Shown in pieces: positions 1 to 11,883 of a stretch of DNA of 64,000 nucleotides. Source of the stretch: Opisthocomus hoazin (lineage: Eukaryota > Chordata > Aves > Opisthocomiformes > Opisthocomidae). The notes under the pieces were generated by a model that worked only from the letters and a program-made list of their open reading frames with translations, ran no database searches and was not told the origin of the DNA. Each line of letters opens with the position of its first letter. The first letter of the stretch is position 1. The stretch spans positions 9,153,577-9,217,576 of the forward strand of contig NC_134417.1 in NCBI RefSeq assembly GCF_030867145.1. Reading direction: 5' to 3'. The translations under genes and the position numbers were made by a program.

Positions 1-847
1 CAACAAAGGAGTATGTTCCTAGAAGAGGATGTAAGGAGCAGAAGAAACCAACTACTTTGGAAAGGAAGCTTGACTGGTTTTACTTAAGAAATCACCAGGT
101 TATGAAACGCAGATGACTGCAGTGACAAAGGACAGACCTCAGTGACTGAGGATATTACATTAAATAAAGCGTGATATGTACACTCTTCTAAAATCCCAAT
201 TTTAAAGCTAGACATAATTTTACATGGTTTGACCCATGATTTTTTCATGCTTAGGATTAGCAGTATTACTGAAACACAAAGTGCTAGCTTTTAAATGCCA
301 GTGGACCTTTGGGAGAAAGTATCAATTCACATTTATATAAATACTTTTATTAGTATTTTAAATAATATATATAATACTAATAATACTATTATTAGTATAT
401 TAAATACTATTATAAATACTATTATTAGCAGATTAAAATAACCGACCATGCTAAGTCTTTAAGCAGTACAGTAAGTCATCTACCCACAGCATGGAAATGG
501 CTTCAAGAATGCAGGAAATCTGAGGATGACATCCATCTCAATGGGATGTCCTCTGCTAAATGGAAAAAAAAAAAACAAAACACCCACCTAGAGGGGACAG
601 AGATGCTTTCAATGGCCAAAGACACTGTGAACATCCCTGTTCTTGACGGGCATCCCCATCGCTTTCCTCACCAGCACCAACGCTTGGAGGCCAGGGACTT
701 GAAGGAAGGATGCCCAGCTTAGTCACAGCCATGTGCATGATGCCAGGCACGCTCCCACTTGCCTGTGCGAGAGACAAGGCTTCTCCGGGTCCTCAGAGGA
801 CCAGGCAGAAGCATAGGAGCCTCATTTTCCTCACTTGCTCCCAACCC
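1..847. other. Non-coding stretch left of the CR1 element
   Basis: No exon-like open frame or recognisable family is visible. The only structure is an AT-rich block (about 340-428). If the AP1S3 first exon at 14.3 kb is correct, this is first-intron sequence of that gene, but that is inferred from position only. Confidence 0.4.
340..428. repeat. AT-rich, partly palindromic ATTA/ATAATA tract
   Basis: The block consists almost only of A and T and repeats short units such as ACTATTATTAGT, TATTAGTATT and AATACTATTATAAATACTATTATTAG. Several units are reverse complements of each other (CTAATAATACT versus AGTATTATTAG), so the tract could fold into hairpins. It looks like an old imperfect microsatellite and no gene overlaps it. 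Confidence 0.6.
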
Positions 848-1867
848 TTAGGGAAGCTGAGGAAGTGTGGGCTGGATGAGTGGTCGGTGAAGTGGATAGA
901 GAACTGGCTGAATGGCAGAACTCAGAGGGTTGTCATCAGCGGCACTGAGTCTAGTTGGAGGCTGGTAACAAGTGGTGTCCCCCAGGGGTCAGTACTGGGG
1001 CCAGTCTTGTTTAACTTCTTCATCAACGACCTGGATGAAGAGTTAGAATGTACCCTCAGCAAGTTTGCTGATGACACCAAACTGGGAGCTGTGGTAGATA
1101 CACCAGAAGGCTGTGCTGCCATTCAGCGTGACCTGGATAGGCTGGAAAGCTGGGCAGAGAGGAACCTGATGAGGTTCAACAAAGGCAAATGCAGGGTCCT
1201 GCACCTGGGGAGGAACAACCTCATGCACCAGTACAGGCTTGGGGTGGACCTGCTGGAGAGCAGCTCTGCGGAGAGGGACCTGGGCATCCTGGTGGACGAC
1301 AGGTTAACCATGAGCCAGCAGTGTGCCCTGGCTGCCAAGAAAGCCAATGGGATCCTGGGGTGCATCAAGAAGAGTGTGGCCAGCAGGACGAGGGAGGTTC
1401 TCCTTCCCCTCTACACTGCCCTAGTGAGGCCTCATCTGGAGTACTGTGTCCAGTTCTGGGCTCCCCAGTTCAAGAAAGATGAAGAGCTACTGGAGAGAGT
1501 CCAGCGGAGGGCTGCAAGGATGGTGAGGGGACTGGAGCATCTCTCGTACGAGGAAAGACTGAGGGAACTGGGCTTGTTCAGCCTGAAGAAGAGAAGGCTG
1601 CGAGGGGACCTTATAAATGCTTACAAATATCTGAAGGGTGGGTGTCAGGAGGATGGGGCCAAGCTCTTTTCAGTGGTGCCCAGTGACAGGACAAGGGGCA
1701 ATGGGCACAAACTGAGGCACAGGAAGTTCCGTCTGAACATGAGGAAGAACTTCTTCCCTCTGAGGGTGACGGAGCACTGGAACAGGCTGCCCAGGGAGGT
1801 TGTGGAGTCTCCTTCTCTGGAGATATTCAAGACCCGCCTGGACAAGGTCCTGTGCAGCTTGCTGTAG
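848..1867 (+). pseudogene. CR1 ORF2 remnant: C-terminal part of the reverse transcriptase and thumb/C-terminal region
   Basis: In full elements this protein copies CR1 RNA into the genome. Visible here are the [14 protein letters not shown] motif (about 970-1010) and the catalytic FADDTK motif (about 1063-1080). The CR1 tail follows, with [66 protein letters not shown] and a terminal [10 protein letters not shown] before a TAG at 1865-1867. The frame is uninterrupted over about 1 kb. An in-frame ATG at 710 lies in unrelated upstream DNA and is not a real start. The endonuclease and the first reverse-transcriptase blocks are absent, so the copy cannot be autonomous. The open frame suggests a fairly young insertion. 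Confidence 0.85.
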
Positions 1868-1947
1868 GTGACCCTGCTTCGGCAGGAGAGTTGAACTAGA
1901 TGACCCACAGAGGTCCCTTCCAACCCCTACTATTCTGTGATTCTGTG
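848..1947 (+). mobile_element. CR1 (chicken repeat 1) LINE retrotransposon, 5'-truncated, 3' end complete
   Basis: The block translates in one frame into the C-terminal half of the CR1 ORF2 protein and continues into the short CR1 3' UTR. It ends with the CR1 hallmark, tandem ATTCTGTG octamers (about 1931-1947). The 5' part of the element (ORF1, endonuclease and N-terminal reverse transcriptase) is missing, as is usual for target-primed retrotransposition. The sequence reads in the + direction, antisense to the flanking genes. Similarity starts about where the peptide reads [11 protein letters not shown]. The exact 5' breakpoint could lie a few tens of bases further left. No target-site duplication was recognised, which fits CR1. 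Confidence 0.93.
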
Positions 1948-4747
1948 AACCCTTTACAGACTCCCAACAGAAGAGCTGGCAGGTCCCTTGTCACATCCCC
2001 ATCCCCATTCACCCAGCCTATAGCTGGGCCTATAGCCCTATAGCTTCTCAGTCTACACCCTAATCCCTTCTCCCTCTCATTTTCTATTCCAGCTCTTTGC
2101 TGTGCCTGTGCTTCCCCATCACTCCATCTCCCCAGTGAGGATTAAAGCTAATGTTCACAATTACTGTCTGTAAAGACAAAATCATTCTATGCTCTAGAGA
2201 AGTACAAACAGAGAAGTGCAACAGAGAAGCTTCTATGTAAAAGAAAGAAAACAACCAAAACAAACTACTGGATTTTAAACAACACATCCATTCAATTCAG
2301 AACCATTCCCTAGCTATGAAGTTGCATAGCCGACAAGTAATCCAGAAATAAGACTATATGAGAAAGACTTCAAATGTGGGATTATTTTAGGGAAAGGTGG
2401 GCTGGTTTATTCGTATCTGCCTGTTGCAGGATCTACTGCTGGAAATACAGCTCTTGCCATCATTAGTCTAATGTGCTTGATAAAATTACAAGGATTTTGT
2501 AGCTGCCTTGCGTTGAGTCCTGTAATACGCTCCCGATAAGCTTGCTACATAAAAACAATCATGCGCTGGCAGCACACATGGCCTGATTACAGTGATGATC
2601 AAAGCACCATGCTCTTGCCTTTCTCTGTTCATATTGCCATATTACCAACTGGGTTTTGACATGGTAATATTCCAGCTGTCAGGGTTACCCCTTCCTAGCA
2701 GACGAAGGGACAGTACTTACCACCCATACGCTTGTCCACTGAGAGGAGCTGGACGAATGGAAGACTATTTTGCTTGCTGCACAGCACATTAACTCTTTTA
2801 GTCTTTGTAAAGCTGAGTGCATTTCAAAAAGCAGAGCATAGGTTCTGCAGGTAAGAGCAGCAGGTCAGCAGGTGTCCATTTAAAAGCAATCAGGTGCAGG
2901 TAGCAGCTATTTGATAAACAAATTTCTAAAAAGTATGGTGAATTAGATAGGAGAGGTTGATCAGATTCGACTGAAAATGCAGGGAATTAGTCAATGAATC
3001 CCTAGCAAAAGCTGACAGAATGTTCAACATAAAAACTTTGTGCTGTCTGAGACATCCTCAGGAATAAATGTATTTGCCTGCAGTCCTTCAATAGGGGCAG
3101 ATAATGAAAGGGTTTTCTGGATTAAGTTCAGCTGTTGGACCCAAAGGACCTGAAATCTGAGTGCCCGCGAGTAACACCTATATCTCCAGGAGAGCAACCT
3201 TATGCCTCTAAAAGGTTAAATACCAACAAGCCAGGGAATTACTGAAGTAAACTAATCAGCAGAAAATAGTAATATTCACAGTATGTTATGCTTCGCCCAT
3301 AGCAAAGTGAGCTGCTCTCCATTTAAAATTGCTTCAAAAACTCCGGTTTCTTATACAGATGCAGTTAGTATTTCACCACCACTTTCATGAGTAGAGGCAA
3401 TATCCTTTGCAATCAGAAGACATCCATTAATGCTCTTAAATACATCAAGATTCATACATAAGCTTCAAAAATCCTATCTTTTAGGTCTCCCATCCCACAC
3501 TCTATTTCATATGCAGAATATAACTGCATACTTCATAATGCAATTTCACTACTACAGAAATACATACAGCTACAAAATAGGTAAGAGCCTCTACTGTAGT
3601 CCATTTCTAACTTCACAGTCTGCAGTAAAATTGTGTCCCCTCAAGCCTAGGTATGTTCTACTGGCCAGCTGAGAGAACCCGTAACAAAACAACACATTAG
3701 AAAGCTGCAGATACTTAGAAAATATTGTGGGGTTTTTTTCCTCTTTTGACTCTTCTAACTTCTAAAGTCCATTCAGTCTGGGGAATTCTCCAAGAGGTGA
3801 ATAATATTACATTCTCAAGAGGGTAAATGGCTTAATTCCTGTAAGCGTAGGCATCCAATTGCTATAGACGACGTTTCACTCAGTTCAGCCTTGGTCTGCC
3901 CAGCCACGCTGACAGGACACAACATATTCCTCACTCTCCTAGCTCTGTTCCTTACAGCTCACTGGAAAGATTCTGATGCATCAATAAACCTGGAAATGTT
4001 GAAGTACCGCAACAAACACAAATCTAAGAGCTCATGTGCTCTTTGCTCCTTGACTGTGAAAACATATTTACTTTCCTATAGTGACAAGATGGATGTTGAT
4101 TAAGGAATTTGTGGTTGGTCTTCAGTAGTCAAAGTACAAATAGAGGTAGATTATCCTGCAATGTTTTACTCATCTTTAAAAGTTCTAATTCCAGAGGAAA
4201 ACAAAAGCAAATGACTTGCTTCAAGCAAAATACCTTCGAAGCAGGATGCTTGGCTTCCTTTCCTACTGTTCCAGGGCGCGCTGGCTGTGACTAACAATCA
4301 CCAGACCCCAGGCGACGCCGGAGGGAATATTTAGGTGCAAGCCCACGTGCGTTGGGATGAGGAGTGCAGTTCCTCTGAGAGCACCGGCTGCCTTCGCAGG
4401 CCGGTCTGTAGGAGACAAGCTTCGGTCTGGGAGCTGAGCATGATTTTATTAGCTTGTTTTACTGAATCAGACCCAGCCACCTACAGCACTGCGCAAAATG
4501 ATCTCCATAAATGTCAGTAAGTAGCCTAAACGACTGCATTTTATATTTGTAGGCCACTATTTTCTAGTTGGAAAAATAGGTGTTTTTTTAACTCAAGCAT
4601 TTAAACCAGGTTTCCAGACCTGAATGCTATTCCCATCTTGTGCATCCCTGAATCAATTGCAGCTGTAAGCAGCGTAACAGCTTTCTGTTTTATCAAGATC
4701 TACAAAACTATACCAGGATAACAAACACCACCCTGAGCTTCAGGGCT

Positions 4748-4774
4748 AAAAAAAAAAAAAAAAAAAAGAAAAAA
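4748..4774. repeat. Poly(A) tract
   Basis: About twenty A residues followed by G and more A's. The preceding sequence does not resemble any known processed transcript, so I call it low-complexity sequence, not a retrocopy tail. Confidence 0.8.
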
Positions 4775-7700
4775 TCAAATAGTAGACTTTGACATGAAAT
4801 AATTTAACAGTAAATAGAACATATATAAAAAATGCAAAATACAGAAGGTTTGCATGTTCACAAACAGCAAATGTAGATGAAATATGTAAAACTAATGCAC
4901 ACTGACTTTTTTTTCCACCTTCTTTGGGAGACCTTTCCCTCCTTTCGATAATGGGCTGTCATGATCTGATAAGCAGCTCACCCAAGCTTGTCTCCTGGAC
5001 CGTTCCCTGCCAAGACTGGAGGTCCTCTTTGGTGCAGCCTTCCCCAGTATTTGGCCATTTCACACTCCATACCGACCAAAGACTTTGCAGTTGGCTCACT
5101 GGTTTCAAACTGAGATCATTTGTAGCTTTTACAGAGGCTTTAAAACTCCACCTAATCTGCACTGCAACATTTAGTACGACTGTCTAAAAGACTCCAGACT
5201 GCATTCTCTTACATACAGAACAAACCACCTGTAGGGATATCAAATAAAGACGACTACATGGGAAGGCAAAGCAGCTTTCCCGACTCCAAGGGTAATTTCT
5301 CCAGTTTGCTGTCCAGCGACGTAAACATGTAAAAGGTGCTGCATTTCCCCCTGCAAGGTGAACTCCAGGGGCCAACGCAGCCAGGCTCTAATCATCCCTC
5401 TGTGAGACAAGCGTGCACTAGAAATGCTTCTCCTCCTCCTGTAATTCAACCTGCACAACATTTGCAGACTGGTTTCAAACCTGTTCGGCAGCACTCAGCT
5501 GCTCCAGGTCCCTTGGTGGGAGAGGACAGGGAAATGGGAGGACTCCCAGGAACCTACGGGAGGGAAGCCAGAAGAGGAGATGGTGGCTGGATGACTGCGA
5601 ACAGCAAGCATCCTTCTCTTGCCTGGGTGCTTAGTTCAGGCAAGGATTTGCTCGGCTAGGCAGCCCTGTCACTCCAGCAGCACTGGGTTTAGACTCTGCT
5701 TCAGCTGTAACCTTTCCAAGTTCAGTTAAGAGCCCTCCTGAATCCAAGTCCTCTTTATAACACAGAAAGATTCCTGAAATTCGCCAGTTAACCAAAAATT
5801 TGCAAATTAGGAACTACTATCCTAAAACAGACAGCTTGGCAGAACTCGGAAACTCTATGTTTTCCTTAAAAACTTTCTGTTTCAGCCTGCTGCTGTGGGG
5901 CAACGGGCAACACATGACATGCTCATAAAGAAAAACTCACGGACCACATAAAGAGCGAAATGGGATGAAAAAAGCCACACCTTTGGCTGCTGACATGACA
6001 ACGGCTGCTGAGAGCAGCCTGGGGAAAACCAGACTGACTGGCTGTCCCTGGTTGAGAGGAAGCAACTTTCCACCATAAAATTCTCTTTCAGATTTTTTTG
6101 ACTTCCTTGAAGTCTGCTTGATCTTTTGGCATTGTTTTAGACTACCTGAGTTCATATTCTGCATATCTTTTACTATTTGCCATGCCTTTCCTCCGATATG
6201 AAAGAATATCCTTCCCGACATAGCTGTCCGGAATTTTTTTATTAGTACTTATTTTTACATCACATCTGAAAATGAATAAAACCCACTGTCATTAAAATGT
6301 TTCTTTCAAAAAGTATCAACAACTGAATTATCCCGGTCATTAGCTGATTTTTTTTTTGATCCAAATCATCTGAAGAATACAAAATTCCTTTTAGTTTTTG
6401 CTTTGTTAAGAGTTTTTTTGAAGGGAGAAGAGTAAATACTGAAATATTTCCAAGAAAAATGAATAGCTACTGCGAGCACACCGATGGCTGGGAATGCCAG
6501 GCATTTCGGGAGAAATGAGAAAGACATACCAAACAGACAACTATTGACCTAATGTATCACCAATACAGCCACACTAGGAAGAGACAGAATAACAACCCAC
6601 TGAAGCCTAGGTATTTTGGTATTCTGCTGCTGCACAAAGTCCCCAGCTGGTTACTGACCTTTAATACATTCCTTTTGGCATTTTGGGGACTTTTGAAGCA
6701 ATTATGTAAAATCCAAGAAACAAGCTACTTGATTGAAAATATTAATTTCCTTACTTGTTTACTCTGTTACTAAAACTTTTATTCACAGCAGCACAGAAGC
6801 TGACAGATGTTTGTGAAATACTGCAGAATCTCAGCATTAAAATTTAAAACACATATTTAGTCTGTACAATGTAAGCAAATCAGAAAAAAGAAAATGAAGT
6901 AAAAAACCAGCAACACGAAAATAATGAAGTAGCGTATTGCCACCTAACTGGCACAGAATTCTTCCTCACTTAATCTCCATCAGGAACATTTCTGAACAAT
7001 TTCCCCTAAACAATACATCCAAAGTCCATGCAATAAAAGCTGTGCCAGATCATTATAGGCACTGTGACTATAGTTACACATTGATTTTATGCTTTCCATG
7101 ATGCAGAGGTCACCCTTGTCTTACTCCTGAAGATTTTAAATTGACCGGCATACTAGTATTTCAAGGATATTTACTTCACATAGTATTGAACCAGCCAACA
7201 ACCTTCTTAATAGCCCCACTTGAGTTAAATAAAACTGTAATCAAAACAGTATAGCTGAGCTCAAGTCCTGAACCAAAAACGTCTCGAAGCTCCTCACTTC
7301 TGATCCCTAGCTAAGGATCAGAAAACAAAGCTCAAGGAAGCCGTCATTCCCCACAAGCTCCCTCCGGCTCTGCTTCTGCTTATCGCTGCCTCTAGCCGGT
7401 CTGGTCCCTCCGACCTTGGCTGGTTTCTCATAAACCGGCAGCATTCCTTCAACAATGTCCTCCCTATGGTACAGGCACGCTTGTGCCTCCTCCTTGCAGG
7501 CTGCCGGGCGTCCTCCCGGCAGCGACGCCAGGCTTCCAGTGCTTCTCCAGAGAGGAGAGCCAGCACAGCAAGAAAGCTCCTAAGATGTAGACGGAGGCGA
7601 CGACATCCAGTTTTTACAGAGGATAATTACTCTCAGTTTTCTTAAATCAGTGCATTTTCCTGCAAGTGGAATTACCAGTTTCTAGGCAATAAGCAGGACC

Positions 7701-10700
7701 AGATCCAGGCAGGGAGTTTGCCTCAAACGCTGCAATCTGGGAGCAGGCCAGTGCCCGCACTGCAGCCGTGCGAGCCCGAGAGACGGCACTCGCACCTTCG
7801 GTCTCGGCTCCGGGGACAGACAGTTGCAGGGATGCTAGCTGGCGGACCTTACAGAAAGCAGCTCAACCTGAAGTCATTCAGAACAATTATTAACTAGGTA
7901 ATCGCATCCCTGCTGCCTCCTGGGCTGGGCTCTCCGAGGTGTTATTATTTGTTCATACACATTAGGAGGCAGTGGAAATCTTCACTAGGTTACTATGAGG
8001 AGGAGGAGACCGGGGAGAGGCGGAACAAGCTGCCAAGAGCTACCCCTAATTCACGATAGCCCCAGTGCACTTCAGTCACAAGAAGCCATTTTCCCAGTCT
8101 GTTCCTTGAACACCTGGTGAAGAAACAGAGCTAAAATCCAGCCCAATGGACTCCAGCGAAAGGTGCAGCCTCTTTTATTCTCACTTCCAGTCTGTCTTCC
8201 CAGGTATTTGCAAAGCCCCACTACAGGAAGGCACTGCAGTGCCCTTCCCTTGCCTCTGACCTTTCCGGGAGCAAAGTTAAAAAACTTTGCTCTGCAACAG
8301 GGCGCGCGCACCAGAAGGTGACGAGAGCTTCCCCGGCTCCTCGGCCAGCTGACAGACAGGGCTCCAGCCCCGGGCCACCCGTGCCTGGCGGAGCAGGAAC
8401 ACCGCAGGTCTGCAGCAGCCTCACACCCATTCCTCCAGCTCCCAGCGAAGATGCTTATGGGATGACCGAAGATGCATGTGAGTTAGGGTCACGTTTGTGA
8501 ACGACTTTGAAAGAGCACAGGAGTAACTTTTTGGAAACACTGAACCACTTATTCAGGCATTTTCAATAGATATCAGTTTTCCCTTTTAAAACGGCACCTT
8601 TTCATTATGGTAAAAAATCAACATCATTTAATAACCTAAACACGAAAGAAGCAACCACTGTTCACAGAAGGAAGGGCCAGAGCACAGGATCTCATGAAAT
8701 GCTTAATGTTTGCCTAAAATTTAGCCTCCAGAATGAAAATGTGGACCAAAAATTAATTCTGCTGTTCATTCAGGTGCTGTCGTGAGACTCGGAGGAAAGC
8801 AAATGCCTGAGGTACTGCCCCCTCCCCATCCCCTGCGCCCAGCGGCTGTCGAGCTGTGACAGTTTCACGCAGCCATTCCCACGGCTGCTCTAGAGCTCAG
8901 AGCAGCCAGCCAGCCGCTCGCCCAACACCTCACATGTTCTCTTTCCAGCACGTGGCCTCACAAGACAAAGGCACAACTTGAGAAATTGCTGCATTTTTTA
9001 ATCAAACAAAAATGATTCCATTTCTCATTCCTTTGCAGTTTGTGCTTATTGCTCACCTCAGGGGGTGAAGCAGAGGGTGATGACCATACAGGGGGTTCAC
9101 AACCATCAAGAACTGCAAGTGTGTCAGCAAAACTACCTTCAAGCTCCAAGGGCAAGCAGCAAGGCAACAACAGGCATTTACTGGCTGGTAACGAGGGATT
9201 TTAATGCCCTCTCTTGTCAGGTCTGAACACAGGATAGCAGATGGACATCCTACACAAATTCAGAAAGTTATAGAAGCAAAAAAAGAATGGTGCACAGAGC
9301 ACCTAAGGTTACGTCTGTGATACTGTGAAACATAAATCCAGGACACATCAGGCCAGAAAGACATGTCTGGCCGGAAAGGCACATCATACTTGCATTCAAA
9401 CATACAAATGTAAACTTTATTTTCCCATCCTACCCCACTGACTCTGCCTGCTATATTCCTGTTCACAAACGAAACATCAGTTGTGCATGACTGGATCTTG
9501 CACCCCTCTAAAGTGCAACATCTGCAAAAATGCAAAGGCTCATGGGTGGCCACTCAAGAATGCATATACCCAAAGCAGCCAAATAAATGCAGATGACAGC
9601 CTGCAGGAATAGGACAGTAGGAAAATGAATGGGCAGGGATGGTAATTAGTAGCTGTGCATATGTGATACAGAAAGAATTGTTTTTACAGGAGCAGTACGT
9701 TTTGAATTTAGGCATCACTGGAAGGACTACAACTGGCTCACATAAATGCCTGGGGTATATGCTGAAGCACAAACTTGTAAGTACTTTGGGGTGGAGCAGC
9801 TCTACCTGCTTTCCCTGACCCATCAGCTTCCTCATTCCTTTCATCATTTTGTCCCTTTGCTGCTCTTGCACGTAACCGATGCCATCAGGAGGCAGAAGTT
9901 CTATGGGACGGTTTATAAAGAGTAAAGATACAGAAAAGCAGCAAACATTTCACATGGTCCACATGCTTGACAGCATTTTCTTGCCCCCTCATAGCCCCAG
10001 CTGGCCATTACCCCTCCAGCCCCCTCCCCGCATTTGCCCATCCCAGATGCCATAGCTCTCTCCAAAGCCCTCCCCGCACTCCACATCCTAGTAACTCCTG
10101 GCTGTGAGACGTGCCTACAGTTTCCTTGTCTGAGTGAAAATATTAAAAGATGACTTAAGCAAAGAATCAGCAGATGATCTGTCACATTTCTTTTGCTTTC
10201 CAGAAATGAGCTTACTACCCAGAGGCAGTAAAGTGTGCATCACAATTACTGCATGGCCACCAGTCCAGAGCGCTCTCTAGCACAACAGGGACACGCTGTA
10301 ACGACAGCAAGTACTCGAGAGAGACCATCCAAAACTGGAAGATCACATCAACAGTCAGAGATTACAGACTTCCTCAGAAGAACCCTAAAATACATTTTTC
10401 CTAGCAAGTCCCACAAAACGGCATTCAAAAATCCAACTGAATGACAGGGAGTAACTGCATACCAGCCCATGGATCACCCCTGAGCAGTACTTGATCTGAG
10501 CAGCTTCCAGAAGGAGAGGGTGTAAGTAACAGGGCATACGTAAAATCATTCTGGTAGTCCTGTCTCCAAGAATCACCAGGTTAAGGATTCAGGGCCAGAA
10601 ATTGAATCCAGAGAAACCACCTGTGGACCCATCTTCTGTGAAATGCCTAACTATGAGGACACTCACAGCACCCTTGGCAGTGCATTGCAAAACCTTCATC

Positions 10701-11839
10701 TACCCCGCATGAAAAAAAGTATTCCCTTTTGTTTTCTTTACATTTAGCATCTAAAAATATCACAGGATGTACCCTGACTCTTCTTATAGCAACCATGCTT
10801 TATAGTATTCACGATTTCATGCATTTCTATCACTTCCCCTGTAGTCACCTCTTTCTAAAAAAGTCTATCTACCAATATCTTCTAAAAAGGATGCCATCCC
10901 ATTATCATTATCTACTCCCACACTAACAGTTCACTACAAGATAAATAAACAAAGAAATATCACATGGACTTCTTTTTCTTTCACGTAGAATGCTGCTGCC
11001 TCAAACAACAAGAATCGTGTATTTGTAATTTTCTCTCCTTCCCTCACCTATTCTAACCTGCTGCTCCTCTTGTCTTCCAGAGACGGACGCCTCGAGGGAA
11101 GGTTCCTTGCCTTTGCTAGGCCAACAGACAGCTGTATCACAGAGTGGAAAAAAGTGGTTACTCTTCAAACCGTGGACAGTAAATTCTGTGCAGCACTGGA
11201 AAGGTATTTTGCAGATCTGTATCTATTTTAACAATTAAGGGCATTGAAACTGTTGGTGAGGTCAATATTCATAACAGCTGAGAGCTCATTTCCAAACAGC
11301 AGGCAGGTGTCAGCAGCTACAGTCATTTCACCTAGCATTTCCACCTAAGCTTCTGGATCAGACTAGGATCGAATGTCTCACTAAGTGGAAACACTGCTTG
11401 CCAACTCCTTTTCTATTCAGGCCAAGCACATTTTTAGAGCCCTTGTGCTCAATGGGATTCTTTTGATCTTTCTCCAGGGTTTCAGACCACGTCCACAAGT
11501 ACTAATTTTTCTCACTGTACTGATGAGCAGCACGTGTAGGAGGGAAGCAGGCCCTTTACTATGCAGGCACCAATTCTGCGCTCAAAGCTACACAAGCAAA
11601 GCCACATACTGTCATGAAAGTAATACCGGTAACACCAAGGTGACTCAAGGATTAAGGTGCTGCAACACCAACAGGCACGAAAGACTACAGCAACACCTGT
11701 CCTTGGGGAAACGAACCATTTTCTCCTCTCTGCCCTCTCCCCACTCTTCAGCTTTGTTGAGCCAGTGATCCTTCAGGACATGTTTCTCTGCTGCACCCAC
11801 ATATGCCAGGGAGCAGAATTTAGTCTCTTTTCTAAAAAG

Positions 11840-11883
11840 TTTTTTTTTTTGGTTTTTTTTGTTTTTTTTTTTTTTTTTTTTTT
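11840..11883. repeat. Poly(T) tract with GG/G interruptions
   Basis: A 44-base T-run interrupted by GG and G. It could be the reverse complement of a retrocopy tail, but the right-hand flank gives no recognisable protein or SINE on the minus strand, so it is listed as simple sequence. Confidence 0.85.

Noticed and set aside
710-847. In-frame ATG extension upstream of the CR1 reverse-transcriptase frame
   Set aside because: The 46 upstream codons do not match CR1 and are host flank read through by chance.
1043-1923. Minus-strand and alternate-frame open frames over the CR1 element
   Set aside because: Shadows of the CR1 ORF2 coding frame.
4748-4774. Poly(A) tract as the tail of a processed pseudogene
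   Set aside because: The sequence to its left shows no spliced-gene-like coding remnant or target duplication.
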